In this document: positions 18,220 to 27,259 of the stretch, in pieces
Layout: each line of letters begins with the position of its first letter
Numbering within the stretch: position 1 is the stretch's first letter
Assembly (NCBI RefSeq): GCF_000812565.1
Contig: NZ_JTAM01000003.1
Location: 246,387 to 310,386, forward strand
Source: Flammeovirga sp. OC4
GTDB taxonomy: Bacteria > Bacteroidota > Bacteroidia > Cytophagales > Flammeovirgaceae
Direction: 5' to 3'
DNA length: 64,000 nt
Translations under genes and position numbers: made by a program
The notes under the pieces: generated by a model
Database searches by the model: none
What the model saw: the letters and a program-made list of their open reading frames with translations, nothing else
Told to the model about the DNA's origin: nothing

Positions 18220-20916
18220 TTATTTCGTCTTACCGTAATATATATTTTCAATTAATGCCGTATTTACATCGACATTCATATTCTCATTATGTTCTTTCAA
18301 GAGTATTTGAATTTGATTTTTCCCGGGTTTTAAATTCACTTTCATCCTGTTCGTATTACCAATACTCGACCACTCACCAGTACCTCTTTGAGCCATAACA
18401 ATCGTTTCAACTTCTTGTCCATTCACTGCTAATGCACGAATTGCACATTTGTTATCAGTATTCCATGGACCACTACCATTTGCGTAAGAGAACCATACAA
18501 TATACTCTCCCGCTTCTTTTACATTAAGATCAAATTTGACCTTTTTGTTTTTTGATTTCGAAACTTCGATAACATTATTTGGAGCTCCTTTTATAGTAAT
18601 CTTTTGATCTACCCTAGCCACTTTTGATATGTTTTTCGACTGATAGTTCTTACTGATAACTGGCTCAGAGATATAAGACAAATAACCATATTGATCTACA
18701 GCTCTCACTGCAAATTCTTCCAACAGATTATTAGAAGGTGACAATTTGTATTCAGTAGATTTTGGAGAAGCTATTACTTTTCCATTGACCAAAACTTCGT
18801 ACTTTACAGCACCGTCTATAGCTTTCCACGTTAAAGTGTTTCCTTTTAAATCTGCCTGAGGAGTTTCTAAGTGGAATCTATTTGGCACTTTATTACTTGT
18901 TGTCCCTTCAGTGATATCATTATTTGCTAGAAGTATCTCAATTTTATGAGAACCTCCTCCTTCCAACGAAAGTGCTTTAGCGGACACCTCTTTTCCATCT
19001 ACTTTAAAACTCTTGATTTCGTTACCATAGCCTACCAAAGAAATAGAAAGGTTGTCGTTCCATAATTTCACATTGTTCAACTGTTTCTTTCCTCCATACA
19101 CCTTAGGTACAGTTGGTGAAAAAGTAAGTACACCATTTTGATCAATATTAATTCCGAAGAAAACCTTGTAAATCATGGCCATATTACCTGATAAACTCCA
19201 TAACATTTCATCAGAGTTCACTTCCGTACCCATGTAATCCCCATCTTCAGCCACAAAGTTCTCTTTATTGGTAAGGAAAAGTGCAGCAGGTCTATAAATG
19301 GAAGCTAAACCTTGTTCCAAAGCTGTTCCATTTGCCGCTTTTGCTGTCGCGATATTCCAATAGGCCTGTACAAAAGGCCAAATACCGTTGTTATGATAAG
19401 GAGGAATACCTGGAATTTGAGGATACACACATGCTGCTCCAAAAGGAACGATTGGTGATTTAGCGACAATTTCTTTGCTTCTTTCCGCATCGCTTACTCC
19501 AAAAATAATCGCTAATGCCTCTCCTAATGCTTCATATTTTGGTGCTACAATCATTTCATTTCTACCATACATATATTGTGCATAGTACCCTTCTTTATCC
19601 ATCCAAAGGTGTTTATTAATAGCATTTTTAAGGTCAGAAGCTAATGTAGAATAACGTTCAGCATCTTTACCTTTTCCTAAGATATTTGCCATTCTTGATG
19701 CAATATTCATCGCTTCGAAATGCACAACGTTAGTTCCTAAATTCAATGAACGATAAATATCATTATTATCCATCCAACGTGGATAAGTTTGTTTTCTCCA
19801 ATCTAAGAATGAGGATTCCCCTCTCATCAAACCCGTCTCATCATCGTAAACCACCAACATATCATCCTCAATGGAATTAGAAATCACTTTGTAAGCTTCT
19901 TTCAGCCAAGCCTTATCTCCTGTTACTGTATAAACATTCCAAGCAGCCAAAGCCCAAGTCATTCTATCAGAAGAAACAGGCCATGCTCCACCTGAACCCG
20001 TATCTTGTATCACACGGTTTCTTTTTACCTTTTTTCTTAAAGAAGTAATTGCTCTATCTGGATCAAGAATTGACAAACTCAATACAATTGAATAACTGAT
20101 ATCCCTTGTCCAAACACCTCCCCATTCTTTACCTGTTCTGAAAGTTCCATCGGCCTCTGAATCTGCTACCAATTCATTTAATGCTAAATTATACAAAGCG
20201 TTGATCAAGGGAATATCTGAGGTAAACGTAGGGTATTTCTCAATATTTTTTGAAGATGTCCATACAGGAGAGGTTTGCTTTTCAGGATCTGGTGCGTTCA
20301 TTACGAAAGTTGCTTCGTAGATTCCATCACCATTTTCGTCTTGCAATTGCTCTCTTTCGCTTAAGTTTTCAAAATCCCATCTTAATGGAGCACTTCCTCC
20401 TGCTATAAAAACACCTTTGAAATCATCTTTATAGATTTTATCCCCATGAAGATCTTCGTAATAACCTTTTTCTTTAAAGGCATTTAAAACAGGAGACATA
20501 TCCAATTTAAACGTCACTTTGGTGTTTTCTTCTAACCAATCCATAGGGTCTAACTGTTCGTCCATCGCCCATGGCTCACCAAACTTGATCGTTTTAGTTG
20601 TAAAAGCACCATTTTCAGGTCGTATGACTACTCTATGGTTAATTCCATAAGGAAGCTCATCATCTTTTCCATTAATACTAAACTTAAATTCCACTGCCCT
20701 GCTGTAAGCATCTTGCAACGGACTTTTGTAGTTAGAAGTCATTTCCTTATCAGAAACAACTTTGGCTTCGTACTCTCCTTGAACGACATGATCTTTATAC
20801 ACTTGATATGTGTCTGAAGAATATAATAATTCATTTTTCCTCTCTGAACATGCAATAAAACCACATGCTAAAACAAGAAATAAAATACTCTTAATGATGT
20901 ACTTTTTCATTTCCAT
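18220..20916 (-). CDS. Lipoprotein six-hairpin glycosidase, amylo-alpha-1,6-glucosidase-like
   Basis: 898 residues with a lipoprotein signal (LVLACGFIAC). Residues about 40-235 are beta-rich. Residues about 240-640 are an (alpha/alpha)6 domain with GGVWTRDISYSIVLSLSILDP, MTWALAAWNVYTVTGD, NNGIWPFVQAYWNIAT and MLWSLSGNMAMIYK, as in debranching and GH63-like clan members. A beta-sandwich cap, a fibronectin-III-like domain (about 700-765) and a CBM6/35-like end domain (ending MNVDVNTALIENIYYG) follow. It probably acts on exported or external alpha-glucan or related glycans at the cell surface or periplasm. I cannot assign the exact family or linkage. It is a single-gene unit between crtI and selO. 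Confidence 0.7.
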   Translation of the reverse strand: MEMKKYIIKSILFLVLACGFIACSERKNELLYSSDTYQVYKDHVVQGEYEAKVVSDKEMTSNYKSPLQDAYSRAVEFKFSINGKDDELPYGINHRVVIRPENGAFTTKTIKFGEPWAMDEQLDPMDWLEENTKVTFKLDMSPVLNAFKEKGYYEDLHGDKIYKDDFKGVFIAGGSAPLRWDFENLSEREQLQDENGDGIYEATFVMNAPDPEKQTSPVWTSSKNIEKYPTFTSDIPLINALYNLALNELVADSEADGTFRTGKEWGGVWTRDISYSIVLSLSILDPDRAITSLRKKVKRNRVIQDTGSGGAWPVSSDRMTWALAAWNVYTVTGDKAWLKEAYKVISNSIEDDMLVVYDDETGLMRGESSFLDWRKQTYPRWMDNNDIYRSLNLGTNVVHFEAMNIASRMANILGKGKDAERYSTLASDLKNAINKHLWMDKEGYYAQYMYGRNEMIVAPKYEALGEALAIIFGVSDAERSKEIVAKSPIVPFGAACVYPQIPGIPPYHNNGIWPFVQAYWNIATAKAANGTALEQGLASIYRPAALFLTNKENFVAEDGDYMGTEVNSDEMLWSLSGNMAMIYKVFFGINIDQNGVLTFSPTVPKVYGGKKQLNNVKLWNDNLSISLVGYGNEIKSFKVDGKEVSAKALSLEGGGSHKIEILLANNDITEGTTSNKVPNRFHLETPQADLKGNTLTWKAIDGAVKYEVLVNGKVIASPKSTEYKLSPSNNLLEEFAVRAVDQYGYLSYISEPVISKNYQSKNISKVARVDQKITIKGAPNNVIEVSKSKNKKVKFDLNVKEAGEYIVWFSYANGSGPWNTDNKCAIRALAVNGQEVETIVMAQRGTGEWSSIGNTNRMKVNLKPGKNQIQILLKEHNENMNVDVNTALIENIYYGKTK

Positions 20917-21220
20917 TCTTTTGATACTTGATAAATAAAGGTTTCTTATTTAACTATGAGTAGTTAGCTCTTTACACATACAATTTACAAATAGAATGTT
21001 TATACATACAATATGATTTTTATTGCAATCGGTTACTAAATCAATTCATTTACATTTCTTATCAAAAGAGTCCTAATACACTTCGCTACATTATTCGTAT
21101 TTCAATAATACCTTTGTTTTACCATCCTTTAATTTCAAGGTTGCAATACCTTTTTTCAAAACATTTTGAAGACTTATAAGGTCCAATGATTAACTTTGGA
21201 TTAAAAAAATAGAAAAGAAG
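20917..21220. other. Intergenic stretch of 304 bases with two divergent promoters
   Basis: It holds two ACATACAAT repeats (20976-20984, 21004-21012), a GCAATCGGTT element at 21025-21034 that matches the one before glycogen synthase, and a selO promoter at 21165-21198. No gene is seen. Confidence 0.5.
21165..21198 (+). promoter_or_regulatory. Predicted selO promoter
   Basis: TTTG at 21165-21168, a 22-base spacer and TAACTTTG at 21191-21198 fit the Bacteroidota promoter form, the spacer being slightly long. The ATG is at 21221, giving a short leader. Confidence 0.4.
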
Positions 21221-22780
21221 ATGCACCTCAACTTAAAAAATACTTTCACTAACCTTCCGGCAGACCCGGAAAAAGACAATTATAGAAGACAAGTTCTCAA
21301 AGCTTGTTACTCTTATGTCACTCCTAAAAAAACAGCAAAACCTTCTATCCTTCATGTTTCTGATGAAATGCTTGAATCGCTAGGTATTTCAAAAGAAGAA
21401 AGTCAATCAGATGAATTCAGAGACTTGTTTACTGGCAATAATACCTACCCTGACAGTACTCCCTTTGCAATGTGTTATGGTGGACATCAATTTGGGCAAT
21501 GGGCTGGACAATTAGGTGATGGTAGAGCCATAAATCTTTTTGAGGTCGAGCACAATCAACAACATTGGGCTGTACAATTAAAAGGTGCTGGAGAGACACC
21601 TTACTCTAGATCTGCTGATGGCCTTGCTGTATTACGATCTTCCATTAGAGAATACTTATGTAGTGAAGCCATGTTTCACTTAGGAATACCTACCACTAGA
21701 GCATTAAGTTTAGGATTATCAGGGGATGAAGTATTAAGAGATGTCATGTACAATGGTAATTCTGCTTATGAAAAAGGTGCTATTGTATGCAGAGTGGCAG
21801 AGTCATTTGTGAGGTTTGGTAATTTTGAAATCTTAGCTGCAAATCAAGATCACGACACATTAAAAGAACTTACTGACTACGTGATCCAGCAATTCTATCC
21901 TCATCTTGGGGCACCTTCAAAAGAAACTTATTTAGCCTTTTTCAAAGAAGTGGCTGAAAGAAGTATGGAGATGGTCTTGGGTTGGCAAAGAGTCGGTTTT
22001 GTGCACGGTGTAATGAACACTGATAATATGTCGATCTTAGGATTAACCATTGATTACGGTCCTTATGGCTGGTTAGAGGGTTATGATTTTGGATGGACGC
22101 CCAATACAACAGACTCACAATTTAAAAGGTACCGCTATGGTACACAAGGTGAGATTGTAGGGTGGAATTTATTCAAATTAGCCAATGCTATTTACCCATT
22201 GATCGGTGAAGCTGAAGGTTTACAAGATGCTTTGGAAGATTACAAAGACAATTATATTCAGAGGTATAATAAAATGATGCTGGAGAAGCTTGGTCTTTCT
22301 ATAGCATTTGAGGAAGAAAGTGCTTTTATACAAGAACTAGAAAAAGCATTGCATAAAACGGAAACAGATATGACCATTTTCTTCCGTTTACTTTCCAATC
22401 TCAAAAAAGATAAAAGTCAAGATCCTCTTACTGTGGTAAAAGAAGCCTTTTATACCTTTGATAGTATAACAGACGAAGTAAAAGAGCAATGGAACAATTG
22501 GTTTGAAAAGTATTTTGATAGACTTGGCTTAGAAACTGATGCTGATCAAGACAGAAAAGAAAAGATGGATAAGGTCAATCCAAAATATGTACTGAGAAAC
22601 TATATGGCACAATTGGCGATTGATGAGGCTGACAAAGGAAATTATGATTTGATTGAAGAATTCTATCAATTACTAAAACAACCTTATGATGAACAACCTG
22701 AAAAAGAGAAGTGGTTTGCTAAAAGGCCAGACTGGGCAAGACATAAAGTAGGTTGTTCTATGCTTTCTTGTAGTTCATAA
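21221..22780 (+). CDS. selO: SelO family protein adenylyltransferase (YdiU)
   Basis: 519 residues, a normal length. It has YGGHQFGQWAGQLGDGRAI, QLKGAGETPYSRSADGLAVL, SSIREYLCSEAMFHLGIPTT, and the pseudokinase metal region HGVMNTDNMSILGLTIDYGP. SelO proteins bind ATP in a flipped way and AMPylate Ser, Thr and Tyr residues of proteins under oxidative stress. The C-terminus ends in GCSMLSCSS; some family members have selenocysteine three residues from the end, where this one has Cys. The Cys pair may form a redox-controlled disulfide. It is a single-gene unit. Confidence 0.93.
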   Translation: MHLNLKNTFTNLPADPEKDNYRRQVLKACYSYVTPKKTAKPSILHVSDEMLESLGISKEESQSDEFRDLFTGNNTYPDSTPFAMCYGGHQFGQWAGQLGDGRAINLFEVEHNQQHWAVQLKGAGETPYSRSADGLAVLRSSIREYLCSEAMFHLGIPTTRALSLGLSGDEVLRDVMYNGNSAYEKGAIVCRVAESFVRFGNFEILAANQDHDTLKELTDYVIQQFYPHLGAPSKETYLAFFKEVAERSMEMVLGWQRVGFVHGVMNTDNMSILGLTIDYGPYGWLEGYDFGWTPNTTDSQFKRYRYGTQGEIVGWNLFKLANAIYPLIGEAEGLQDALEDYKDNYIQRYNKMMLEKLGLSIAFEEESAFIQELEKALHKTETDMTIFFRLLSNLKKDKSQDPLTVVKEAFYTFDSITDEVKEQWNNWFEKYFDRLGLETDADQDRKEKMDKVNPKYVLRNYMAQLAIDEADKGNYDLIEEFYQLLKQPYDEQPEKEKWFAKRPDWARHKVGCSMLSCSS

Positions 22781-22801
22781 GTACTAAGACAAAAGAAACG
22801 G

Positions 22802-22892
22802 AGTGTTCCGTATTCCATAGTTAAAACTATGAGCAGGTGATACCACAACCTAATCAAGACTGAAGCCTTGAAGGTTTATAACGTAGAACACT
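22802..22892 (+). ncRNA. Candidate structured RNA
   Basis: AGTGTTC (22802-22808) pairs with GAACACT (22886-22892), closing a region that holds a perfect hairpin CATAGTT-AA-AACTATG (22816-22831) and a second small hairpin around GAAGCC..GGTTT (22863-22878). The overall shape is a three-way junction. The strand is not certain and no known RNA family was recognised. Confidence 0.3.
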
Positions 22893-23337
22893 TTATAATG
22901 GGGGGTGAATGATATTTTAGTTTTAGAAATCAGGAATTTTCTGACGATCTAAAGGATATAAATGCTGCTTTCGTTAAACATTCTCACTAGTAAAGTTGCT
23001 ACCCTTTTAGTTTAGCAGTTCTAACTTCGGCCTTGAAGGGAAAAGCGTTAAGAATTTCATGCATTGAGCCGTCAAAAATGATTTTGCTGTTTGAGCTTTA
23101 GCGAGTTTAAAATCATTTAGGTGAAAGGAATGGAATTTAGCTTTTGACTTCTAAGCCTTGACTTTTTTGCTTCGTTTTTGTGTTAAGACAAAAATGAAGA
23201 AGAAGGACGATTGAAAGTAGATTTTCTAAAATTTTGTAGAAAGATCCATTAAAAGTTAGCGAAAGTGTAGTTTACAATGTACTTCATTCTCGAAGAAATT
23301 TTAACTGGAATAAAAGGGGCTTTTTCATTGTAATTTA

Positions 23338-23346
23338 TAACTTTGC
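23338..23346 (+). promoter_or_regulatory. -7 element before pyrF
   Basis: TAACTTTGC is a full match to TAnnTTTGC, about 90 bases before the pyrF ATG. No clear -33 TTTG is found at the expected distance. Confidence 0.35.
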
Positions 23347-23435
23347 ATAATTTGAGTGCGTTTTGATACTCAGAGAGATCTATTTTATAATGAAGAAGCC
23401 TTTTGCTTCTTATTCTAGTAACCGTATATAGCGTC

Positions 23436-24251
23436 ATGACAAAGCAAGAACTTTTTGATGAGATCAAGAAAAAAGAGAGTTTTTTATGTGTAGGATTGGA
23501 TACAGACCCTAATAAAATTCCGGCTCACTTACAGAAAGAAGAAGATCCCATTTTTGCTTTTAACAAAGAAATTATTGATGCTACAGCTGATTACTGTGTA
23601 TCATACAAGCCCAACATTGCCTTCTATGAATCTTTAGGGCCAAAAGGTTGGGAATCACTCCAAAAAACATTAGAGTACATGCCAAAATCTCACTTCTCAA
23701 TTGCAGATGCGAAAAGAGGTGATATCGGAAATACTTCCAACATGTACGCCAAAGCATTTTTCGAAAATATGTCATTCGATTCCATTACAGTGGCACCATA
23801 TATGGGTGAGGATTCTGTAACACCATTTTTAATGGACGGTAAATGGGTGATTGTTTTGGCACACACTTCCAATAAAGGTGGTTTGGACTTTCAAAGAATT
23901 GTCAACCAAGAAACAGGCAACTACTTATTCCAAGATGTTATTCTTAAAAACAGAGAATGGGCATCAAGTGATCAGTTGATGTTTGTAGTGGGAGCTACAA
24001 GAGCAGAAAGCCTTTTGGATGTTAGAAAAGTAGCGCCTGACAATTTCCTTTTAGTACCAGGTGTAGGTGCTCAAGGTGGCGACCTTCAAGGTGTTGCAAA
24101 GTATGGTATGACCAAAGAATGTGGTCTATTAGTCAACTCATCAAGAGGAATTATTTATGCTTCTAATGGTGAAGACTTTGCAGAAGTAGCAAGACAAGAG
24201 GCGAAGAAACTGAGAGATGAAATGTCTCAGTTACTAGACCAATATTTATAA
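23436..24251 (+). CDS. pyrF: Orotidine 5'-phosphate decarboxylase
   Basis: 271 residues from the ATG at 23436; an 11-residue longer frame lacks family similarity at its start, while [10 protein letters not shown] begins as other long-type PyrF proteins do. CVGLDTDP and the catalytic [10 protein letters not shown] segment (the Lys and Asp residues of the active-site array) are clear, as is [10 protein letters not shown], which binds phosphate. This is the about 270-residue type common in Bacteroidota. It makes UMP in pyrimidine synthesis in the cytosol. It is followed by a strong inverted repeat and then fabH. Confidence 0.94.
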   Translation: MTKQELFDEIKKKESFLCVGLDTDPNKIPAHLQKEEDPIFAFNKEIIDATADYCVSYKPNIAFYESLGPKGWESLQKTLEYMPKSHFSIADAKRGDIGNTSNMYAKAFFENMSFDSITVAPYMGEDSVTPFLMDGKWVIVLAHTSNKGGLDFQRIVNQETGNYLFQDVILKNREWASSDQLMFVVGATRAESLLDVRKVAPDNFLLVPGVGAQGGDLQGVAKYGMTKECGLLVNSSRGIIYASNGEDFAEVARQEAKKLRDEMSQLLDQYL

Positions 24252-24267
24252 GCACAGACTAAAGTTG

Positions 24268-24303
24268 ACCTTCATTCAGCTATGTGTGATGCTGAATGAA
24301 GGT
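24268..24303. repeat. Perfect inverted repeat between pyrF and fabH
   Basis: ACCTTCATTCAGC and GCTGAATGAAGGT form a 13-bp stem with a 10-base loop. No T run follows on either strand, so it is not a standard terminator. It lies 40 bases before the fabH ATG and could be an operator, attenuator or processing site. Confidence 0.6.
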
Positions 24304-24343
24304 ACAGCTCATTGATATAGAACAACATATAAACAACAACAGT

Positions 24344-25339
24344 ATGAGTAATACTAAAATTACAGGCTTAGGGTTTTATGTTCCTGAGCAAGTGGTAACC
24401 AACGACGACCTTGCACAAAAAATCACAACATCAGACGAGTGGATCCGAGAAAGATCGGGTATCGAAGAACGTAGATACGCCGCTCCTGACGAAACCAACT
24501 ATCATTTAGCTGCTGAAGCCACAAAAGAGGCGCTCGCCATGGCTGAAATGGAGCCAAAGGACATTGATATGATCATTTACTGTACTTTAAGTGCTGATTA
24601 TATCTTCCCAGGTTCAGGTGTTCTTTTACAAAGAGAATTGGGTTTTAGAACAATCCCTGCCTTGGACATTCGTCAACAGTGTTCTGGTTTTGTCTACGGA
24701 ATTTCAATTGCAGATCAATACATCAAATCAGGCATGTACAAGAATGTGCTTGTGGTTGGCTCTGAAATTCACTCTCGTGGATTGGATTTTTCAGATGAAG
24801 GTCGTGCTGTAACCGTATTATTTGGTGATGGTGCCGGTGCTGCAATTCTTTCAGCTACAGAAGAAGATTGTGGTATTTTGTCTACTCATATGCACTCAGA
24901 GGGTGAGTTTGCTGAAAAACTTGCCGTGATTGACCCTGGTTTCACAAAGCCAGAAAGAAATAATCCTGATTACTGGAAGCCAGGTGGTTCTGCTTTCCCT
25001 TATATGGATGGTCAATTGGTGTTTAAAAATGCTGTTGTTCGTTTTCAAGAAGTCATTGCAGAAGCTTTAGCAGCAAATGATTTGAAGCCGTCTGATATTG
25101 ATTTACTTGTTCCGCATCAAGCGAATTTAAGAATCTCCAATTTTGTTCAAGCCAAAATGGGATTACCTGATGAGAAAGTCATCAATACAATTCAGAAATA
25201 CGGTAATACAACGGCCGCTTCTATTCCAATCAGTTTAGCAACGGCTTTCAAACAAGGAAAAATCAAAAAAGGAGATTTAATCTGTTTGGCTGCTTTTGGT
25301 TCAGGATTTACTTGGGCCTCAGCAATTATCAAGTGGTAA
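24344..25339 (+). CDS. fabH: 3-oxoacyl-ACP synthase III (KASIII)
   Basis: 331 residues from ATG 24344. A longer frame from 24296 would start inside the inverted repeat; the MSNTKITGLGFYVPEQVVTN start matches the family. Catalytic residues are seen: Cys in DIRQQCSGF, His in LVPHQANLRI and Asn in KYGNTTAAS. FGSGFTWASAIIKW closes the protein. It condenses an acyl-CoA with malonyl-ACP to start fatty acid synthesis. It is not next to plsX or rpmF, as a housekeeping fabH often is, so it could be a second KASIII with another starter acyl group. Confidence 0.88.
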   Translation: MSNTKITGLGFYVPEQVVTNDDLAQKITTSDEWIRERSGIEERRYAAPDETNYHLAAEATKEALAMAEMEPKDIDMIIYCTLSADYIFPGSGVLLQRELGFRTIPALDIRQQCSGFVYGISIADQYIKSGMYKNVLVVGSEIHSRGLDFSDEGRAVTVLFGDGAGAAILSATEEDCGILSTHMHSEGEFAEKLAVIDPGFTKPERNNPDYWKPGGSAFPYMDGQLVFKNAVVRFQEVIAEALAANDLKPSDIDLLVPHQANLRISNFVQAKMGLPDEKVINTIQKYGNTTAASIPISLATAFKQGKIKKGDLICLAAFGSGFTWASAIIKW

Positions 25340-25360
25340 AAGTTCCCTTTTCAAAATATA

Positions 25361-25396
25361 AAAAAGAGATGGCAATTAATTTTACCATCTCTTTTT
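25361..25396. terminator. Bidirectional terminator
   Basis: AAAAAGAGATGG and CCATCTCTTTTT form a 12-bp stem with a 12-base loop between the convergent fabH (+) and the gene ending at 25424 (-). Confidence 0.9.
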
Positions 25397-25423
25397 TTGT
25401 GTCTTCAATTTTATATCGAATAA

Positions 25424-26176
25424 TTACTCATTCCTAATCGTAATTACCATCTCTGTCCCTTTATCTTCTTGCGTATTCATCTCAAAGGTAGCATTCTGAG
25501 ACTCTAAAATTTTCTGTGCCATTTCCAAAGCTTTCAACTCATCAGGATTTTGACCTTTATATCCCCACCCTTGACCATTGTCAGAAATACTAATTTGTGC
25601 CTCACCCATAGAAGCATACAATGACAACGTGACCTTACCATTTCCTTTAATGGTTTTGGCCGAACAACGTATTAAAGCTCCCAAAGATTTCGAAAATAAA
25701 TTTTGATTTACCTTCACCTTTGGAGCACCACCTATTTGAGTTACAATACTTACATTATCTGGTAATGAATTCTTTACACTCTCTATCGTACTTTCCAGTA
25801 ACTCTTTGGGGTGCATTTCCTTCTTTTTACCAATATTATGGGTTGAAGCGATGGTTAAATCTTCTAAGTCATCGTTATCCTCCACCTCAAGCATCTTATT
25901 ACTAGACATGGCTTGCAAGCGAGAAGATTGAAATGCAGAAACCTCTTCCTGTACCTCGGCAACCTTTGGTTTGTTGACCTTTGGAGGGTTAATTTTCTGA
26001 GCTTCTTTCTCTTTTAATTTTTCTTCTAAATAAGCAATTTTTTCTTTCTGGGCCTGGTACGAACGCTTACTTACTTTATGCTGCTTTCTTCGCACTAATT
26101 CCAGAATTATTATACCAATAACCAATAATGCTATCACTACCAACCATAAGACTCTTTCTATCGTAGGATCGTTCAT
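25424..26176 (-). CDS. Membrane-anchored histidine-kinase-like ATPase protein
   Basis: 250 residues. A membrane helix spans residues about 8-27, followed by a basic coiled coil (about 35-65), a variable linker, and a C-terminal domain like HATPase_c: VSIVTQIGGAPKVKVNQNLFSKSLGALIRCSAKT (read in parts), the ATP-lid motif ISDNGQGWG, and TFEMNTQEDKGTEMVITI. The expected N-box Asn residues are missing (SKSLGALIRCSAK) and there is no phospho-acceptor His domain. It may bind a nucleotide weakly or be a regulatory pseudokinase. It is a single-gene unit, with the radical SAM gene upstream. Confidence 0.6.
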   Translation of the reverse strand: MNDPTIERVLWLVVIALLVIGIIILELVRRKQHKVSKRSYQAQKEKIAYLEEKLKEKEAQKINPPKVNKPKVAEVQEEVSAFQSSRLQAMSSNKMLEVEDNDDLEDLTIASTHNIGKKKEMHPKELLESTIESVKNSLPDNVSIVTQIGGAPKVKVNQNLFSKSLGALIRCSAKTIKGNGKVTLSLYASMGEAQISISDNGQGWGYKGQNPDELKALEMAQKILESQNATFEMNTQEDKGTEMVITIRNE

Positions 26177-26227
26177 TTCAATGTTTATTTTTTAGCTTAA
26201 CCCCAATATTATCAGTTTTTGAAGAGA

Positions 26228-27259
26228 TCATCCAAAGATCTTAATCCCTTCAGTACAATTTTTACAAATATCTATATTCTCCCTTCCATTCAACAACTGC
26301 TGTCTAAAATTAGTATATGAAGGAGCATTCCAAATATCCAAAAATCTAATATAATCATTTTTTAAAGACCCTAATACATGTTCTGCATCTTTATCAAAAC
26401 AACAAGGTGCTACTTTTCCGTCCCATGTCAGCACTGCCGAATGCCACATTCTCCAACAACTTCTTTCTAAAGATCCCTTGAAAGAAAAAGTACCATCTCC
26501 GTTGTCTTTATACCTCGAATATTTTGGGATACTGGGAATCAATGGAGAACCATTTTCATAGTTATATATTTGAGCAGTTTTAAACACTATTTTATCCACA
26601 CCCAATTCATCTGCCAATTGTTTAGCTTCTTCAATTTGATGCTCGTTAGGTTTCACTACCAAAAACTGAAAAACTATTCTTGGTGTGCTACTTTTTAACT
26701 TCTTTTTCCACTCAATCACTTTTTTTGTTCCTTCTAACACTTTATTCAAGTCACCTCCTATCCTATACTGTTCATATACTTCCTGAGAAGTTCCGTCCAA
26801 AGAAATAATTAGTTGATCTAAACCTGCTACAACCGTTTCTTTAGCGACTTTATCCGAAAAATAATGGGCATTGGTAGAGGTAGAAGTATAGATACCTGAT
26901 TGATGTGCCACCCTCACCATCTGTAGAAATTTGGGATGAAGGAAAGGTTCACCTTGGAAGTAAAAGGTTAAATAGATTAATGTATCTTTAAGTTCTTCCA
27001 TCAATTTTTCGAACATACTGACTGAAAGCATCCCAGTAGGTCTTGTAAAAGAACGTAATCCACTCGGACACTCTGGACACCTTAAATTACAGGAAGTCGT
27101 CGGTTCGATAGAAAGGCTAATAGGATTACCTCGATGAAGCGGCTTTTTTAACCACTTTGATAAATAGAATGTGATCAACACCAAAAAAGCATTCCACAAT
27201 TTTAGAATAGAAATTTTTTGGATTAATACCTTTGTCTCAACAATCTTTTGATTAAACAT
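26228..27259 (-). CDS. Radical SAM protein with SPASM domain
   Basis: 343 residues from the ATG at 27257-27259; a 22-residue extension lacks typical start features. A hydrophobic segment lies at about residues 19-34. The radical SAM cluster motif is CNLRCPEC (Cys57, 61, 64), in the form CxxxCxxC. FYFQGEPFLHPKF and LIISLDGTSQEVYEQYR are typical of this group. The C-terminal part has CWRMWHSAVLTWDGKVAPCC and CKNC, an auxiliary-cluster (SPASM) layout. Members modify peptides or small substrates; no peptide precursor gene is visible nearby, so the substrate is unknown. Confidence 0.85.
   Translation of the reverse strand: MFNQKIVETKVLIQKISILKLWNAFLVLITFYLSKWLKKPLHRGNPISLSIEPTTSCNLRCPECPSGLRSFTRPTGMLSVSMFEKLMEELKDTLIYLTFYFQGEPFLHPKFLQMVRVAHQSGIYTSTSTNAHYFSDKVAKETVVAGLDQLIISLDGTSQEVYEQYRIGGDLNKVLEGTKKVIEWKKKLKSSTPRIVFQFLVVKPNEHQIEEAKQLADELGVDKIVFKTAQIYNYENGSPLIPSIPKYSRYKDNGDGTFSFKGSLERSCWRMWHSAVLTWDGKVAPCCFDKDAEHVLGSLKNDYIRFLDIWNAPSYTNFRQQLLNGRENIDICKNCTEGIKIFG

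Larger units (their letters stand above)
22781..23435. other. 655-base non-coding stretch with structured RNA candidate and dispersed-repeat candidate
   Basis: No credible gene is found in any frame. The first part (22802-22892) can fold into a closed multi-stem structure. The part near 23030-23200 looks, read on the minus strand, like a recurrent Bacteroidota intergenic sequence (GTCTTAACACAAAAACGAAG then GTCAAGGCT). The last 100 bases hold the pyrF promoter. Confidence 0.5.

Noticed and set aside
23249..23467. A 72-residue frame on the minus strand upstream of pyrF
   Set aside because: It overlaps the pyrF promoter and start, has no family likeness and no ribosome site or terminator.
24296..24343. 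A longer fabH start
   Set aside because: It begins inside the inverted repeat arm and adds 16 residues not seen in KASIII proteins.
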